Assembly: GCF_019823065.1 (NCBI RefSeq)
Contig: NZ_CP081966.1
Coordinates: forward strand, 2,201,501-2,265,500
Direction: 5' to 3'
Length of the DNA: 64,000 nucleotides
DNA from: Pseudomonas mosselii
GTDB lineage: Bacteria > Pseudomonadota > Gammaproteobacteria > Pseudomonadales > Pseudomonadaceae
The position numbers and the translations under genes are program-made. The notes beneath the pieces were generated by a model. That model had not been told where the DNA came from and ran no database searches. It worked only from the letters and a program-made list of their open reading frames with translations. This document shows positions 26,940 to 35,678 of the stretch, one piece after another (position 1 is the first letter of the stretch; the number at the start of each line of letters is the position of its first letter).

Positions 26940-28331
26940 ATGGACTACCTGCCGCTTTTCCATAAGCTGCAGGGCGGCCGTGTGCTGGTCGTCGGCGGCG
27001 GCGAGATCGCCTTGCGCAAGGCGCGCCTGCTGGCCGATGCCGGCGCCGCGCTGCGGGTGGTGGCGCCGGAGGTCGACGGCCAGTTGGCCGCGCTGGCCCG
27101 CGAGGGCGGTGGCGAGGTGCTGGTGCGTGGCTACCAGGCGAGCGACCTGGAGGGCTGCCGCCTGGTGATCGCGGCCACCGACGACTCCGCGCTCAACGCC
27201 CAGGTCTCGGCCGAGGCCCAGGCGCGCAGCCTGCCGGTCAACGTGGTGGATGCCCCGGCCCTGTGCACGGTGATCTTCCCGGCCATCGTCGACCGTTCTC
27301 CCCTGGTGGTGGCGATCTCCAGCGGTGGCGACGCTCCGGTGCTGGCGCGCTTGATCCGCGCCAAGCTGGAAGCCTGGATCCCGTCCGCCTACGGCGAACT
27401 GGCCGGGCTGGCGGCGCGTTTCCGGCACAAGGTCAAGGCCTTGTACCCGGACGTCAACCAGCGGCGTGGCTTCTGGGAGAGCGTGTTCCAGGGCCCGGTT
27501 GCCGAGCGCCAGCTGGCCGGGCAGGGCGCCGAGGCCGAGCGGCTGTTGCAGGCGATGGTCGACGGCGCGCCGGTGCAGCAGGGTGGCGAGGTGTACCTGG
27601 TGGGCGCGGGGCCGGGCGATCCGGACCTGCTGACCTTCCGTGCCCTGCGCCTGATGCAGCAGGCCGACGTGGTGCTGTATGACCGCCTGGTGGCCCCGGC
27701 CATCATCGAGATGTGCCGGCGTGATGCCGAGCGCATCTATGTTGGCAAGCGCCGCGCCGACCACGCCGTGCCCCAGGACAAGATCAACCGCCTGCTGGTC
27801 GACTTGGCCCGCCAGGGCAAGCGCGTGCTGCGGCTCAAGGGTGGCGATCCGTTCATCTTTGGCCGTGGTGGCGAGGAGATCGAGGAGCTGGCCGACGAGG
27901 GGATTCCGTTTCAGGTGGTGCCGGGTATCACGGCGGCCAGCGGCTGTTCCGCCTATGGCGGGATTCCGCTGACTCATCGCGACTATGCCCAGTCGGTGCG
28001 TTTCGTCACCGGCCACCTGAAGGATGGCACCAGCAACCTGCCGTGGGATGACCTGGTGGCGCCGTCCCAGACCCTGGTGTTCTACATGGGGCTGGTCGGG
28101 TTGCCGACCATCTGTGCCGAGCTGATCCGTCATGGGCGCGCGGCGAGCACGCCGGCGGCTTTGGTGCAGCAGGGGACCACGCGCAACCAGCGGGTGTTCA
28201 CCGGCACCCTGGCTGACCTGCCGGAGCTGGTGGCGCGGCATGAAGTGCATGCGCCAACCCTGGTGATCGTCGGGGAGGTGGTGCAGTTGCGCGAGAAGCT
28301 CGCGTGGTTTGAAGGGGCGCAGGACGCCTGA
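26940..28331 (+). CDS. cysG: Siroheme synthase CysG (multifunctional)
   Basis: A 463-residue fusion. The N-terminal half (residues 1-210) is the precorrin-2 dehydrogenase/ferrochelatase with the NAD motif [17 protein letters not shown] and the active-site Asp in NVVDAPALC. The C-terminal half is the SAM-dependent uroporphyrinogen-III methyltransferase, with [15 protein letters not shown] and [22 protein letters not shown] split over its substrate face. It makes siroheme for sulfite and nitrite reductases. Its start abuts the serS stop with no gap, and a REP pair follows. Confidence 0.96.
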   Translation: MDYLPLFHKLQGGRVLVVGGGEIALRKARLLADAGAALRVVAPEVDGQLAALAREGGGEVLVRGYQASDLEGCRLVIAATDDSALNAQVSAEAQARSLPVNVVDAPALCTVIFPAIVDRSPLVVAISSGGDAPVLARLIRAKLEAWIPSAYGELAGLAARFRHKVKALYPDVNQRRGFWESVFQGPVAERQLAGQGAEAERLLQAMVDGAPVQQGGEVYLVGAGPGDPDLLTFRALRLMQQADVVLYDRLVAPAIIEMCRRDAERIYVGKRRADHAVPQDKINRLLVDLARQGKRVLRLKGGDPFIFGRGGEEIEELADEGIPFQVVPGITAASGCSAYGGIPLTHRDYAQSVRFVTGHLKDGTSNLPWDDLVAPSQTLVFYMGLVGLPTICAELIRHGRAASTPAALVQQGTTRNQRVFTGTLADLPELVARHEVHAPTLVIVGEVVQLREKLAWFEGAQDA

Positions 28332-28344
28332 GCACGTTGTAGAT

Positions 28345-28440
28345 CCACGTGGGAGCGGGCTTGCCCCGCGATAGCGTCAGAGGCGGCAACATTGTTGCCT
28401 GATCCGGCGCCATCGCGGGGCAAGCCCGCTCCCACGTGGG
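28345..28440. repeat. Paired inverted REP element
   Basis: CCACGTGGGAGCGGGCTTGC at the left end is mirrored at the right end, with the same CGGGGCAAGCCCGCTCCCAC core as the pair at 11292-11364. It lies between convergent cysG and the glutathionyl-hydroquinone reductase gene. Confidence 0.87.
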
Positions 28441-28444
28441 GTCT

Positions 28445-29407
28445 TCATCTTCTCTGCCAGATCCCTCTGCCCGACAACCGCTCCCGGTCATGCGGCAAGC
28501 CAAAGTCCTGCAACGGCCCCTTGGGCACGATCCCGTTCGGGTTGATGGTCTTGTGGCTCATGTAATAGTGCTTCTGGATATGTTCCATGTTCACCGTGCC
28601 CGCCACCCCCGGCCACTGGTACAGCTCGCGCAGCCAGTTGGACAGGTTCGGGTAGTCGCTCAGGCGACGCAGGTTGCACTTGAAGTGCCCGTGGTACACC
28701 GCATCGAAACGCACCAGCGTGGTGAACAGGCGCACATCGGCCTCGGTCAGGTACTCGCCGGCCAGGTAGCGCTGGTGGCCCAGCAGCCCTTCCAGATGAT
28801 CCAGTTCGTTGAATACTTCGTCGAAGGCGGCCTCGTAGGCGTCTTGCGAGGTGGCGAAGCCGGCGCGGTACACGCCGTTGTTCACGGCCGGGTAGATACG
28901 CTCGTTGAGCGCATCGATGGTCGCCCGCAGCGGCTCGGGGTAGAGGTCCAGGGTATTGCCGGTCAACCCGTCGAAGGCGCTGTTGAAGATACGGATGATC
29001 TCGGCCGACTCGTTGTTGACGATGCGCTTCTCCTGCTTGTCCCACAGCACCGGCACGGTCACGCGCCCGGTGTAGTGCGGATCGTCCTGGGTGTAGCGCT
29101 GGTGCAGGTACTGCAGCGCATCCAGTTGATCGCCGCTGGAGCCTTGCGGCTGGTCGAAGGTCCAGCCATGCTCGCCCATCAGCCAACTGACCACCGAGAC
29201 ATCGATCAACGGCTCCAGGCCCTTGAGGGCACGGAAGATCAGGGTGCGGTGCGCCCACGGGCAGGCCAGCGACACGTACAGGTGATAGCGGCCGGCCTCG
29301 GCGGCGGGCAGCGGGTTGCGCCGCTGGGCGTTCTCGCGCTGGAAGGCGCCGTCCTTGCTGCTCTGGTACCACTGGTCATGCCAGTGGCCATCGATCAAAA
29401 GGCCCAT
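28445..29407 (-). CDS. Glutathionyl-hydroquinone reductase (YqjG/Xi-class GST)
   Basis: A 320-residue protein of the Xi-class glutathione transferase family. The catalytic cysteine lies in LACPWAHRTLIF near residue 53, in place of the Tyr or Ser of ordinary GSTs, and the C-terminal all-helical GST domain follows (PVNRFDAVYHGHFKC-like region: LVRFDAVYHGHFKC). Such enzymes reduce glutathionyl-hydroquinones with glutathione. No neighbours suggest a dedicated aromatic pathway. Confidence 0.9.
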   Translation of the reverse strand: MGLLIDGHWHDQWYQSSKDGAFQRENAQRRNPLPAAEAGRYHLYVSLACPWAHRTLIFRALKGLEPLIDVSVVSWLMGEHGWTFDQPQGSSGDQLDALQYLHQRYTQDDPHYTGRVTVPVLWDKQEKRIVNNESAEIIRIFNSAFDGLTGNTLDLYPEPLRATIDALNERIYPAVNNGVYRAGFATSQDAYEAAFDEVFNELDHLEGLLGHQRYLAGEYLTEADVRLFTTLVRFDAVYHGHFKCNLRRLSDYPNLSNWLRELYQWPGVAGTVNMEHIQKHYYMSHKTINPNGIVPKGPLQDFGLPHDRERLSGRGIWQRR

Positions 29408-29504
29408 CTCGGAGCTCCTCGAAACACAATCGTTTGTCGTTGGAGCTCAGTCTAGGGCAAAGCGTTCGAAGAAATAGCGCAAAGACTGCCCTATTCCTAT
29501 CGAC

Positions 29505-30521
29505 TTATTCGATGTCTATGCGGGCGGCCCAGTAGGCGCGGGCATTGCTGAACGCTTGCTCGCGCTTTTGGCCGAGCCCGCGCAGGGCCAGGGCCATGGT
29601 TGCGACCACGGCCAGTTCGCCGTAGCTGTCCTGCGCCTCGCCGCGCCACACCGCTAGCAGGTGCTCGGGCTGCAGGCTGGCCGGTTTCACATGGCGCTGG
29701 GCGCTGAGCGCCGGCCACTCTTCGTCCCAGGCCTCGCCGGCCGAGGTGCCGTACAGGTGGCTGATGACATCCGGGTTGACCTCGATCTCGCCACCGTCGC
29801 CCTTGATGACCACGGCATGATCGCCGAGCAGGCGGCTGGCTTCGCGGTGCACCGCCTGGTAACCGGGGTGGAAGATGCTCTGCAGGCCGCAGCGGGCGGC
29901 AAGCGGGTTGAGCACCCTGGCCAGCGAGTGGATGGGCGAGCGCAGGCCCAGGGTGTTGCGCAAGTCGATCATGCGTTGCAGCTGCGGCGCCCAGTCCTGC
30001 AAGGGAAAGAAGGCCAGTCGGTGGCGGTCCAGGGTCTGCTCCACGGCCGTCCAGTCACGGCTGAGCGGGATCTCCAGCAGGTCGAGCAATTGCTCGGTGT
30101 ACAGTCGCCCGGCCGTATGGGCGCCACCACCGTGCATCAGGATGCGCACGCCATTGCCTGCCAGGCATTTGGCCGCCAGCAGGTACCAGGGCAGGTGGCG
30201 CTTCTTGCCGGCGTAGCTCGGCCAGTCCAGGTCAACGGCGATGCGCGGCGCCTGCAGGTGGGCGCGCAGGGCCTCGGTGAAGCCGGCCAACTCCTCGGCG
30301 CTTTCTTCCTTGTGCCGCAGCAGCATCAGGAAGGCGCCCAGCTGGGTGTCCTCGACCTTGCCTTCGAGCAGCAGGGTCATGGCGGTGCGGGCTTCCTCGC
30401 GGGTCAGGCCGCGGGCGCCGCGTTTGCCCTTGCCGAGGATGCGCACGAACTCGGCGAACGGGTGTTCGGCCGGGGTTTCCAGGGTCAGCGGGCGTGTGTC
30501 GTTCAGCTGTGGCTCGGTCAT
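29505..30521 (-). CDS. ybiB: YbiB/TrpD2-family protein
   Basis: A 338-residue protein with the anthranilate phosphoribosyltransferase fold: an N-terminal helical bundle (residues 20-100, EFVRILGKGKRGARGLTREE) and a C-terminal domain with GNGVRILMHGGGAHTAGR. E. coli YbiB is reported to bind nucleic acid rather than act in tryptophan synthesis; its role is unclear. It is the last gene of the tusDCBE operon and overlaps tusE by 4 bases, as in other pseudomonads. Confidence 0.88.
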   Translation of the reverse strand: MTEPQLNDTRPLTLETPAEHPFAEFVRILGKGKRGARGLTREEARTAMTLLLEGKVEDTQLGAFLMLLRHKEESAEELAGFTEALRAHLQAPRIAVDLDWPSYAGKKRHLPWYLLAAKCLAGNGVRILMHGGGAHTAGRLYTEQLLDLLEIPLSRDWTAVEQTLDRHRLAFFPLQDWAPQLQRMIDLRNTLGLRSPIHSLARVLNPLAARCGLQSIFHPGYQAVHREASRLLGDHAVVIKGDGGEIEVNPDVISHLYGTSAGEAWDEEWPALSAQRHVKPASLQPEHLLAVWRGEAQDSYGELAVVATMALALRGLGQKREQAFSNARAYWAARIDIE

Positions 30522-30853
30522 ATGCAGTTGGTCGGCTTGGGCAGGCCCGCCAGCTTGGCGGCGAGTTTGGCGGGGGTGCCATTGAACAGGCGGTTCAGGT
30601 GCGGGCTGTTGCCTTTTTCCGCACCGAGCTTGAGCGCGGTGTACTTGATCAGCGGGCGGGTGGCTGGCGACAGCTGGTACTCCTGGTAGAACTGGCGCAG
30701 CAGCTCGAGGATTTCCCAGTGGTCCGCGGTCAGGGCGATGCTTTCGCGCGTGGCGAGGGCCTCGGCGACTTCGTGGGACCAGTCCTGCAGCTCGACCAGG
30801 AAGCCGTCCTTGTCCAGGGCGATGTGGCGATCGCCGACAGTCAGGGTACTCAT
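30518..30853 (-). CDS. tusE: Sulfur relay protein TusE (DsrC family)
   Basis: A 111-residue DsrC-type protein whose penultimate residue is the conserved Cys (PTNCI end) that accepts persulfide sulfur from TusD and passes it to MnmA. The segment LTADHWEILELLRQFYQEY is characteristic. It overlaps both neighbours, tusB and ybiB, by 4 bases, so the operon is tightly coupled. Confidence 0.94.
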   Translation of the reverse strand: MSTLTVGDRHIALDKDGFLVELQDWSHEVAEALATRESIALTADHWEILELLRQFYQEYQLSPATRPLIKYTALKLGAEKGNSPHLNRLFNGTPAKLAAKLAGLPKPTNCI

Positions 30854-31146
30854 AACCAGCTGTTGACCTTGTCGTGGTGCAGGGTGAGTTCGACGAAGGC
30901 GGCATAGTCCACGGCCTCGGCCAGCTGGCTGTCGAGGCCACGGGCCTGCAGGTCTTCGGCAAGAGCGAACAGCCGCCCGCCGAGGTTGGCGGCCTGCAGG
31001 ATGGCGAACGGCTCGCTGCCGGCCTTGAGCGCGTAGGTGGCGTCGCCGCACAGCAGCAGCCCGTCTTGCGGGCCCAGCAGGCGCAGGCAGCTGGCCAGGC
31101 GCTCGTCGCCGAAGGGCGAGTGGGCGATTACATGCAGGGTCGTCAT
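30850..31146 (-). CDS. tusB: Sulfur relay protein TusB (DsrH)
   Basis: A 98-residue DsrH-family subunit starting MTTLHVIAHSPFGDERLASC. It joins TusC and TusD in the hexameric TusBCD complex, the middle step of sulfur transfer for tRNA 2-thiouridine. The start shares one base with the tusC stop (TGATG) and the end overlaps tusE. Confidence 0.92.
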   Translation of the reverse strand: MTTLHVIAHSPFGDERLASCLRLLGPQDGLLLCGDATYALKAGSEPFAILQAANLGGRLFALAEDLQARGLDSQLAEAVDYAAFVELTLHHDKVNSWL

Positions 31147-31505
31147 CAGAGCGTCACCACCTGGTCGAAACGGGCAATCAGCGCGGTCAGCGCACTATCG
31201 TCGAGCACCTCGACCGGCAGCGCCAGGGCGTCACCGTCCAGCCCCCGGCGGGCCAGGCTGTGGCCGCAGGCGAACAGCTCCTCGACCCCGAACATCGGCA
31301 GGGCCTGGAGGTTGGCGGTCAGGTTCTTCTGCTGCAGGGCGTCGGGTTGCTGCGCGGCGGCGAGCTGGAACACGCCGTCGTCGATGAACAGCATGCCCAG
31401 CGGCAGGTCGAAGGCGCCACCGGCCAGGGCGATGTCCAGCGCCTCGCGGGCGGACGGGCCGCTCCACGGCGCCTGGCGGCTAATGATCAACAAGGACTTG
31501 GCCAT
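31146..31505 (-). CDS. tusC: Sulfur relay protein TusC (DsrF)
   Basis: A 119-residue DsrF-family subunit starting MAKSLLIISRQAPW. The start three codons upstream (ATT/ATG region) is less likely because homologues begin at MAK. It has the DsrE-like Rossmann fold without the active-site Cys of TusD. It is packed between tusD and tusB. Confidence 0.92.
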   Translation of the reverse strand: MAKSLLIISRQAPWSGPSAREALDIALAGGAFDLPLGMLFIDDGVFQLAAAQQPDALQQKNLTANLQALPMFGVEELFACGHSLARRGLDGDALALPVEVLDDSALTALIARFDQVVTL

Positions 31506-31506
31506 C

Positions 31507-31899
31507 TCAATCACCTCCGAAGCAGACCAGACGGTCGGCCAGTTGCGCGGCTTCGTGCAGTTGGCCCAGGCCGGACAGCTCCCACGGCATCGGCAGGTTC
31601 ACCGCCGGGCGCTGGTAGCGATTGGCCTCGGTGTCATCGAGCACGCCCCGGCGCAGGGCCGCGGCGATGCACACCACGGCGTCCAGGCGGTGGTCGCTGA
31701 CGAAGGCGCGCCACTGCGCAGCCACGTCCAGCTCGTCCTGGGGCGTGACGATATTGGCCGAGGCGCTGTGCACCCCATCCTGGTAGAAGAACAATCGGGC
31801 TATTTCATGCCCGCCGGCCAGCACCGCCTCGGCAAAGCGCAAGGCGCGGCGCGAGGAGGGCGCATGGGCCGGGGAAAAGACCGCGATGGCGAATTTCAT
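31507..31899 (-). CDS. tusD: Sulfurtransferase TusD (DsrE)
   Basis: A 130-residue DsrE-family protein with the active-site cysteine in DAVVCIAAALRRGV near residue 79. It takes sulfur from TusA and hands it to TusE. It is first in the five-gene unit tusD-tusC-tusB-tusE-ybiB. The genes are separated by one base or overlap, implying one mRNA that serves tRNA thiolation by MnmA. Confidence 0.94.
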   Translation of the reverse strand: MKFAIAVFSPAHAPSSRRALRFAEAVLAGGHEIARLFFYQDGVHSASANIVTPQDELDVAAQWRAFVSDHRLDAVVCIAAALRRGVLDDTEANRYQRPAVNLPMPWELSGLGQLHEAAQLADRLVCFGGD

Positions 31900-31937
31900 G
31901 GAAGGCTCGTGCAAATGAATGCGGCCATGATAAAGCA

Positions 31938-31970
31938 AAAAGCCCGCGCTGGTGGGCGCGGGCTTTTTGC
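31938..31970 (-). terminator. Terminator of the NCS2 permease gene
   Basis: Read on the minus strand, AAAAAGCCCGCGCC-CACC-AGCGCGGGCTTTTTGC is a strong GC hairpin flanked by A and T tracts. It ends the permease transcript before the tus promoter. Confidence 0.88.
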
Positions 31971-31985
31971 TCTGGCTGGCGCGGC

Positions 31986-33365
31986 TCAGGCCTGTTCCTT
32001 GCCCTCGGGCAGGAACCAGTTGAGCAGCAGGGCGCAGATGCCGCCGGTGGCGACGCCCGACTCCAGCACGTTGCGCAGCGCCGCCGGCATGTGCGAGAGG
32101 AACTCCGGCACCTGGGCCACGCCCAGGCCCAGCGACAGCGACACGGCGATGATCAGCAGGGCGCGGCGGTCGAGGCGGGTGCTGGCAAGAATGTTGATGC
32201 CCGAGGCCGCCACGGCGCCGAACATCACCATGGCCGCGCCACCGAGCACCGGCTCCGGCACTGCCTGGATTACCCCGGCGACGCTGGGGAACAGGCCCAG
32301 CAGGATCAGCATGGCGGCGATCCAGATACCGATATGGCGGCTGGCGATGCCGGTCAGCTGAATCACGCCGTTGTTCTGGGCGAAGATCGAGCTGGGGAAG
32401 GTGTTGAACAGCCCGGCCAGCAGCGAGTTGGCGCCGTTGACCAGCACTCCGCCCTTGATCCGTTGCATCCACACCGGGCCTTCCACCGGCTGGCGCGAGA
32501 CCTTGCTGGTGGCGGTCACGTCACCGATGGCTTCCAGCGAGGTGACCAGGTAGATCACCAGCATCGGGATGAACAGCGACCAGGAGAAGCCCAGGCCGAA
32601 GTGCAGCGGCGTCGGCACCTGGAACAGCGCGGCCTGGTGCATGCCGGTGAAGTCCAGGCGGCCCAGGTAGCCGGCCAGGGCATAGCCCACGGCCAGGGCG
32701 ATGACGATGGCGCAGCTGCGCATCCACACCACCGGAATACGGTTGAGGATGACGATGATCGCCAGTACCACGCCCGACAGCAGCAGGTTCTCGCCATCGG
32801 CGAAGGTGCCATTGGCCATGGCGCCGAAGCCGCCGCCCATGCTGATCAGGCCGACCTTGATCAGGGTCAGGCCGATCATCAGCACGACGATGCCGGTCAC
32901 CAGCGGGGTGATCAGGCGCTTGACGAAGGGCAGGATGCGCGACACGCCCATTTCCACGAACGAGCCGGCGATGACCACGCCGAAGATCGCCGCCATCACG
33001 CTTTCTACCGGCGTGCCCTGCTTGACCATCAGCGCACCGCCGGCAATCAGCGGGCCGACGAAGTTGAAGCTGGTGCCCTGGACGATCAGCAGCCCGGCGC
33101 CGAACGGCCCGAAGCGCTTGCACTGGACGAAGGTGGCAATACCCGAGATCACCAGCGACATCGACACGATCAGGTTGGTGTCACGCGCCGACACGCCCAG
33201 CGCCTGGCAGATCAGCAGGCCCGGCGTGACGATCGGCACGATGATCGCCAGCAGGTGCTGCAATGCCGCCAGCAGGCCGATCAGTAGGCGAGGCTTGTCC
33301 TCGAGGCCAAGGACCAGTTCATTGGCAGGCGCCGCCGCGCCTGGGCCGTGTTCGTGTGAACTCAT
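31986..33365 (-). CDS. NCS2 nucleobase:cation symporter (xanthine/urate type)
   Basis: A 459-residue, 14-helix membrane protein. The NCS2 marks are visible: QGTSFNFVGPLI near residue 95 and FAQNNGVIQLTG near residue 325, which carries the Q/N-x-G substrate motif. It imports a purine base (xanthine or uric acid most likely) with protons. Substrate choice is inference. The MSSHEHGPG start at 33365 was preferred over upstream in-frame ATGs. It is monocistronic with its own terminator. Confidence 0.88.
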   Translation of the reverse strand: MSSHEHGPGAAAPANELVLGLEDKPRLLIGLLAALQHLLAIIVPIVTPGLLICQALGVSARDTNLIVSMSLVISGIATFVQCKRFGPFGAGLLIVQGTSFNFVGPLIAGGALMVKQGTPVESVMAAIFGVVIAGSFVEMGVSRILPFVKRLITPLVTGIVVLMIGLTLIKVGLISMGGGFGAMANGTFADGENLLLSGVVLAIIVILNRIPVVWMRSCAIVIALAVGYALAGYLGRLDFTGMHQAALFQVPTPLHFGLGFSWSLFIPMLVIYLVTSLEAIGDVTATSKVSRQPVEGPVWMQRIKGGVLVNGANSLLAGLFNTFPSSIFAQNNGVIQLTGIASRHIGIWIAAMLILLGLFPSVAGVIQAVPEPVLGGAAMVMFGAVAASGINILASTRLDRRALLIIAVSLSLGLGVAQVPEFLSHMPAALRNVLESGVATGGICALLLNWFLPEGKEQA

Positions 33366-33527
33366 GGGAAAATGCCGCCCCGGAAGAAAAAAGGAGCGCA
33401 TTCTACGGGCAGAAAGCCCATAGGGGTAGAGGCAAGCACGATGGCCGCACAATCGAAGGGGAATGGGGCAATAAGCTGACTTTTAAGTCAATCTTCGCTG
33501 GCTTTGCTACCGCTGTTCAGCAGGCAC

Positions 33528-33558
33528 GAAAAAGCCCGCCGAAGCGGGCTTTTTGTGA
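33528..33558 (-). terminator. Terminator of yccA
   Basis: AAAAAGCCCGC-CGAA-GCGGGCTTTTT is a compact symmetrical hairpin with A5 and T5 flanks, 20 bases past the yccA stop on the minus strand. Confidence 0.88.
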
Positions 33559-33578
33559 GGCGCTGTCAACCGATTCGA

Positions 33579-34250
33579 TCAGTCGTCGCGGCCCATGATG
33601 CCGAACAGCTGCAGCAGGCTGACGAACAGGTTGTAGATCGACACGTACAGGCTGATGGTGGCCATGATGTAGTTGCGCTCGCCGCCATGGATGATGGCGC
33701 TGGTCTGGAACAGGATGCAGACCGACGAGAACAGTACGAAGCCAGCGCTGATCGCCAGTTGCAGGCCGCTGATCTGGAAGAAGAAGCTGGCCACCACGGC
33801 ACCCAGCAGGACGAAGAAGCCGGCGGTGATGAAGCCGCTGAGGAAGCTCATGTCCTTGCGGGTGATCAGCACGTAGGCCGACAGGCCGCCGAACACCAGG
33901 GCAGTCATGGCGAAGGCCGAGCTGACCACTTCGGCGCCACCGGCCATGCCCAGGTAGCGGTTGAGGATCGGGCCGAGGATGAAGCCCATGAAGCCGGTGA
34001 GGGCAAAGGTGGACACCAGGCCCCAGGCCGAATCACGCAGCTTGTTGGTGAGGAAGAACAGGCCGTAGAAGCCGATCAGCACCACGAAGATGTTCGGGTA
34101 GCCGACACGCATCTGCTGGGCGACGAAGGCCATGATGCCGCTGAAGGCGAGGGTAAGGGCCAGCAGGCTGTACGTGTTGCGCAGGACCTTGCTGACCTCC
34201 TGCTGCTCGACCTGCTGGCCGTGTTGGACGGCGTAATCCTGTTCGCGCAT
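33579..34250 (-). CDS. yccA: Bax inhibitor-1/YccA family membrane protein
   Basis: A 223-residue protein with seven predicted helices, starting MREQDYAVQHGQQVEQQEV. The BI-1 signature region GGLSAYVLITRKDMSFL and the terminal acidic GRDD are present. E. coli YccA interacts with the membrane protease FtsH. It lies next to a tRNA-Ser gene, an arrangement conserved in Pseudomonas as far as I recall. Confidence 0.9.
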   Translation of the reverse strand: MREQDYAVQHGQQVEQQEVSKVLRNTYSLLALTLAFSGIMAFVAQQMRVGYPNIFVVLIGFYGLFFLTNKLRDSAWGLVSTFALTGFMGFILGPILNRYLGMAGGAEVVSSAFAMTALVFGGLSAYVLITRKDMSFLSGFITAGFFVLLGAVVASFFFQISGLQLAISAGFVLFSSVCILFQTSAIIHGGERNYIMATISLYVSIYNLFVSLLQLFGIMGRDD

Positions 34251-34397
34251 GGCGCACTCCTTTGGGGTGAGACCGCGGTCCGGGACCGACGGTAGTGGAA
34301 CGTATGAGGCAGAGCATATCAGAGCTGTCGCAGGGCGCGACACAGAGAGTTTGACAGCTTGTTACATTACGGTATGATTGCCGCCGCAAAACAAGCT

Positions 34398-34483
34398 GGA
34401 AGCGTGGCCGAGTGGTTTAAGGCAACGGTCTTGAAAACCGTCGATGGGCAACTATCCTAGGGTTCTTATCTAAGGTTCCTTCC
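34398..34483 (+). pseudogene. tRNA-Ser(TGA)-like sequence with broken 3' half
   Basis: The 5' two thirds form a good tRNA-Ser: acceptor strand GGAAGCG, D arm around GGCCGAGTGGTTTAAGGC, anticodon loop CTTGAAA with TGA at 34432-34434, and a long variable arm (GGGCAACTATCC). The T loop, however, reads GTTCTTATC instead of GTTCGAATC, its stem cannot pair, only five acceptor pairs remain (CTTCC) and no CCA follows. It is therefore probably a remnant of the original tRNA gene whose 3' end was replaced. AACAAGCTG upstream and CAGCTTGTT downstream (34390-34398, 34489-34497) are exact complements and enclose it. Confidence 0.65.
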
Positions 34484-34519
34484 AGTTGCAGCTTGTTGTA
34501 TCGCGTCATCGGAACAAAC

Positions 34520-34607
34520 GGGGAATTGGCAGAGTGGTTGAATGCACCGGTCTTGAAAACCGGCGAACGTTAATCGCGTTTCCAGGGTTCGAATCCCTGG
34601 TTCCCCG
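34520..34607 (+). tRNA. tRNA-Ser (anticodon TGA)
   Basis: A complete class II tRNA: acceptor GGGGAAT/GTTCCCC, D arm GGCAGAGTGGTTGAATGC, anticodon stem ACCGG/CCGGC with loop CTTGAAA (TGA at 34554-34556), long variable arm, and a perfect T arm CCAGG-GTTCGAATC-CCTGG. The encoded end is G-CCG rather than the CCA usual in pseudomonads, so CCA would have to be finished by tRNA nucleotidyltransferase. It is the likely functional copy and the likely border of the island. Confidence 0.9.
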
Positions 34608-34628
34608 CCGCGAATTCAGTAAAATCAA

Positions 34629-34661
34629 GGGTTTAGATGAAAATCTAGACCCTTTTTTTGT
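34629..34661 (+). terminator. Terminator after tRNA-Ser
   Basis: GGGTTTAGAT-GAAA-ATCTAGACCC followed by T7 makes a clear intrinsic terminator 20 bases after the tRNA. Confidence 0.85.
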
Positions 34662-35678
34662 GCGTTTTGCTTTTGAAAAACGCCCATTTTTCTATCAAAT
34701 CCGTGCCTGATCACCCTCCGCTTAAAGGTGCAATCATCCAGTTGCACGTTGTTGCGTTCTATTGCATCTTGCGCATGTCCTTTGACCTCTCGGATGCCAT
34801 GGAGCCAGGGTATTGGTCGGTTATGTTGAGTGACTAAAACGCTCAGCGCTGGTCGACGTCCCCAACAAAAAGCAAGCGTGATTCGGCCCTATGCATTGCC
34901 TTGGTGAGGGAGGGGCGTGAGTTAAGGTCTACCCCTCAACCTTGAGATTGCACCAGCCTGAGGCGGTCGGAGCTGTCGCAGTCCGGCAGGATGCTTTCAG
35001 CTTTACCTCGCTGTGGGTTATGTCGCTCCTAGGAGGAGAGGCCAAAGGGTTGATCCAGTTTTGGCTGAAAGATCCCAGGCGAAATCCTGGAGAAGTCCAG
35101 CCTTCCCTCGAATCCGCTGCAAGTGGCTCACACTCGCCCAGCTGGCCTGCAGTGGTCTATTGAAAGGCTTGTGTCCGTTCGCAAAACCCTCCCAGCCGTC
35201 TAATCCACCCCAAAGGCCACCTTACCTGCGTGACTGGTACTCGTACTGGTGGCTGGCGTGGTTAATCCATCAGTCCCAATCAAATGAATTGCGTCAGGCT
35301 TCCTTTGTTGGCAAGCGATGCTAGGGGGATGCGTTGTCCCAATAACCGGTCAATCTCCATCACCTCACAGCTAAAGATTAATAATTATCATTATATGTTT
35401 AGGCAGCAGAATCCTGTTGCCTGCACGGCTATCTGCTCTCAGTCCCGTAGACAACGTTTTTATGCGGTTTCTGGAAAATGCGTATCCCTCCAGTATCCGT
35501 CCTTTCTCGTGATTAAAAAGCGGTAAAGAACGCGTATTAAAAACGATATACTTTTGGCATACCCTAAGTTGCAATTAAATAATTGCATCTTGTTGATTTG
35601 TGAAAATTCCTGTGGAAGGATGCGCCGAAATTCGGAGCGATACGGTGCCGAATTATCTCCATAGGTGATAATCAGTTT
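34662..35678. other. Left border region of the island, no supported gene
   Basis: About 1 kb with no convincing coding frame. It holds an inverted repeat GTGCAA/TTGCAC at 34728-34747, a partial direct copy (34737-34754) of the sequence just after the broken tRNA, and an AT-rich promoter zone upstream of gmtY with the exact palindrome TGCAATTA-AA-TAATTGCA at 35570-35587. The latter two are candidates for recombinase or regulator binding sites. GC content falls across this stretch. Confidence 0.55.

Noticed and set aside
34942..35324. Overlapping short frames in the left border of the island
   Set aside because: No ribosome binding site, no family similarity and overlapping frames; treated as non-coding.
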